Source: Anaeramoeba flamelloides
Lineage: Eukaryota > Metamonada > Anaeramoebidae
Assembly (NCBI GenBank): GCA_027625915.1
Contig: JANTQA010000047.1
Span: 14,570,001 to 14,634,000 of the forward strand
Direction of reading: 5' to 3'
DNA: 64,000 nucleotides
This document shows positions 62,340 through 64,000 of this stretch, piece after piece. Numbering within the stretch: the first letter of the stretch is position 1; each line of letters begins with the position of its first letter. The notes beneath the pieces were generated by a model. The model was not told the origin of the DNA, searched no databases, and saw only the letters and a program-made list of their open reading frames with translations. The translations under genes were made by a program, and so were the position numbers.

Positions 62340-62560
62340 ATTGTTGGGTTTTTTTACTAATACAGGGATTATTTTTAATTGATAGAGATCAATAAAATAT
62401 TCTACTTGACTAATCGGTTTTTGAGAGACATTTCAACCCTAGCGCACTAATTTGACTTACCTTCCATAATAACCAACTTTAATCTTAGGTTTCTCCTTGT
62501 GAAAAGCTAATCCCTTAAAAGGTTGAATAATTTCAATTATTAAATAATTTTTTTCTTTCT
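62340..62560 (+). repeat. Dispersed repeat, uninterrupted relative of 5400-6030
   Basis: GGATTATTTTTAATTGATAG and GGTTTCTCCTTGTGAAAAGC with ATCCCTTAAAAGG match the outer parts of the 5.4-6.0-kb repeat, but the ~420-bp inverted-repeat segment is absent. Confidence 0.6.
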
Positions 62561-63098
62561 TCTAAAATTTACTAATGAATATCTTTTTCCTAATTGAAGT
62601 TATCGAAAATCACATTATATAATTAAATAAAAATGGATTTTAAAAAGTATTTTCTTTTGTCTTTTAAATTTTAAATTAATGATTAAGATAATTTTTTATA
62701 GAAAAAATAATATACTTTGAACAATAACTTTGGATTTAAAAAGGCTTAATTCGACTATAATTCAATCATCAATAGAATACAAAAAGTTGAAAGGATGATA
62801 GATATTTTTTTTATCATGGAAATGATCCATAATAATAAAATAATTAGTAATTCAGGAACATATAAAATTGAAAAAATTAAATTTTTTAAAAAGTGTAAAT
62901 ATTTATTTTTTTGGGAAGAAAAAATTCCCAAATGATGAAATAGTGATTAAAAATAAAATAAAGAAATTTGAGAGGAAAGACATGATATGGAATGAAAATG
63001 TCAAAAGAAAAGAAAATAATGAGAAGAAAAGAAAATAAAAAACAAAGAATAAAAAAAAAAGGGAAAAAATAAGTGAATCTAATGAAATATATAAACTC
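62561..63098. other. Intergenic, 3' of the RasGEF gene
   Basis: A/T-rich with an A/G-rich stretch at about 62970-63070; the frame at 62903-63190 (-) is antisense noise overlapping the RasGEF end. Confidence 0.5.
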
Positions 63099-63755
63099 TT
63101 ATTTAATATCTTCTCTTTTAGATTTTCTGGGTTCGTATTGTAATGATTTTTTATAAAGTATAGATTGGTCATCAAATGACAATTTTTCAAGTCGAGTTTG
63201 TATTTGATGGACTGGTTGGAAGGAATAGGGTTTTGATTGATAACGCTGTATTTCTTCGATTACTGCATATACTAATTTTCTTTTTGAAAAATTAATTAAA
63301 CCATCGATTTTGTTTGGGTTACCATCTTCAATGAAAGTTAAATCGGTTAAGTACACACCAAGATAAGGAACACACGGTGGATTGGCTCCATGGAGTATTT
63401 GTCTGTATCTTTTATAAGATTGTTCGGAAGACATTTCAGTTTGGAAATTCTGTTTTAATTCAAGTATTCTTGTTCCACATTCTTGAAAGGTAAATTTTAA
63501 TCTATGAATAGCAGAAGAATTTAATCCCGAAAAGATACTTATCAAAGAATTAAAATTATTGATATTACGAAGATGCTGTGCAATGGTCACAAAGTAATTA
63601 ACAGTCGTTGCTCTTTTTCTCACTCGATCGTGCTTTAGTACTTCCGTTGCAATCCAACTTGAAAGGGTATTAAATCTATGAATAAAAGCCAAGACGTTTT
63701 GTGCTCGATGTCGATATTTTGCTTTGCTCCATGCTAAATTTAATAATTCAGCTGG
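63099..63755 (-). CDS. RasGEF catalytic domain, 3' exon (gene continues beyond window)
   Basis: Guanine-nucleotide exchange factor for a Ras-family GTPase (CDC25 homology domain). The exon begins after an acceptor (CAAAG before 63755) with PAELLNLAWSKAKYRH, which matches the family ELL.QAW segment, and runs RAQNVLAFIHRFNTLSSWIA, LRNINNFNSLISIFSGLNSS, AIHRLKFTF, PYLGVYLTDLTFIEDGNPN and NFSKRKLVYAVIEEIQRYQ to a TAA at 63099 (218 aa). This is the C-terminal two thirds of the domain; the first part and any REM/regulatory domains must lie in upstream exons to the right of the window. There is no initiator Met here: the frame stays open through a TTG at 63692, so a start there should not be accepted. 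The C terminus is short and basic. Confidence 0.9.
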   Translation of the reverse strand, partial: PAELLNLAWSKAKYRHRAQNVLAFIHRFNTLSSWIATEVLKHDRVRKRATTVNYFVTIAQHLRNINNFNSLISIFSGLNSSAIHRLKFTFQECGTRILELKQNFQTEMSSEQSYKRYRQILHGANPPCVPYLGVYLTDLTFIEDGNPNKIDGLINFSKRKLVYAVIEEIQRYQSKPYSFQPVHQIQTRLEKLSFDDQSILYKKSLQYEPRKSKREDIK

Positions 63756-63941
63756 CTTTGAGATTTTTTTAATTAATTTTTTTATTTTTATTTTTTGTAG
63801 TTTTTTTTTTTGAGAAGATTTGATATTATTTATTTTTATAATTAGGAAATTAAAAAATTAGAGAATAATTAATAAAATTATTTTAAAAAAAAAAATAGTA
63901 ATGAACAAGAAAACTATTTTTGATTTTTTTTGATTTTTTCA

Positions 63942-64000
63942 CTAGTTGATATTCGATATAATTGAGAAGAAGAGTTACAAATGATAAAGATCAAGTGGTT
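63942..64000 (+). repeat. Block shared with 29342-29400, cut by window edge
   Basis: GAAGAGTTACAAATGATAAA and AAGATCAAGTGGTT run to the last base; the rest of the repeat lies outside the window. It sits about 190 bp upstream of the RasGEF exon, probably in an intron. Confidence 0.6.

Noticed and set aside
62903-63190. 95-aa Phe-rich minus-strand frame
   Set aside because: Out of frame with and overlapping the RasGEF end; composition is that of AT-rich noise.

Overview
This is a very AT-rich eukaryotic window. It holds nine recognisable or probable protein genes separated by long stretches of A/T-rich DNA full of small palindromic repeats, DNA-transposon-like elements and LINE copies. Genes are interrupted by spliceosomal introns, mostly 50-320 nt but up to 8.5 kb, and proteins carry long Ser, Lys, Asp/Glu and Asn tracts. 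The vWA plus alpha-kinase architecture (VwkA-like), the low-complexity tracts and the base composition suggest a free-living amoeboid protist (amoebozoan or Anaeramoeba-like). That placement is an inference; no rRNA or other decisive marker is present. No tRNA, rRNA or CRISPR array was found.

Layout from left to right. Ferroportin, two exons (1002-2747, -). A repeat-rich gap with two unrelated repeat families at 4.8-6.0 kb. A vWA/alpha-kinase (6340-9036, +). A squalene synthase (12727-13989, -) bracketed by two inverted copies of a ~490-bp element. A cluster of palindromic MITEs (16.8-19.1 kb). Phosphatidylinositol synthase, two exons (19266-20353, -). The transcription elongation factor Spt6 (24064-28832, -, first exon not found). 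A young LINE copy (32227-33787, +). A multi-exon Lys/His-rich gene (34875-35495, -). An old decayed LINE (about 36.7-39.4 kb, -). The replicative helicase subunit MCM2, three exons (40162-45186, -). A PIN-like membrane carrier of the auxin-efflux family, four exons spread over 10 kb (49945-60020, -). The 3' exon of a RasGEF gene that runs off the right edge (63099-63755, -).

The genes do not form a pathway. They are housekeeping (MCM2, Spt6, PI synthase, squalene synthase), transport (ferroportin, PIN-like) and signalling (alpha-kinase, RasGEF) functions. Squalene synthase and PI synthase are both membrane-lipid enzymes and neighbours, probably by chance.

The main new points came from reading across splice sites and from the non-coding DNA. 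(1) The PIN-like gene contains an 8.5-kb intron that holds a 2.3-kb LINE with perfect 16-bp target-site duplications, a 581-bp terminal-inverted-repeat element, a minisatellite and clusters of hairpins. (2) A ~195-bp near-perfect palindromic TA-flanked MITE occurs five times. (3) A family of ~80-90-bp hairpins with TGTCGTTAGG-like ends appears in clusters and also as an insertion in the old LINE. (4) Introns show a marked preference for the 5' splice sequence GTAATT. (5) Squalene synthase carries its membrane anchor at the N terminus instead of the usual C terminus.
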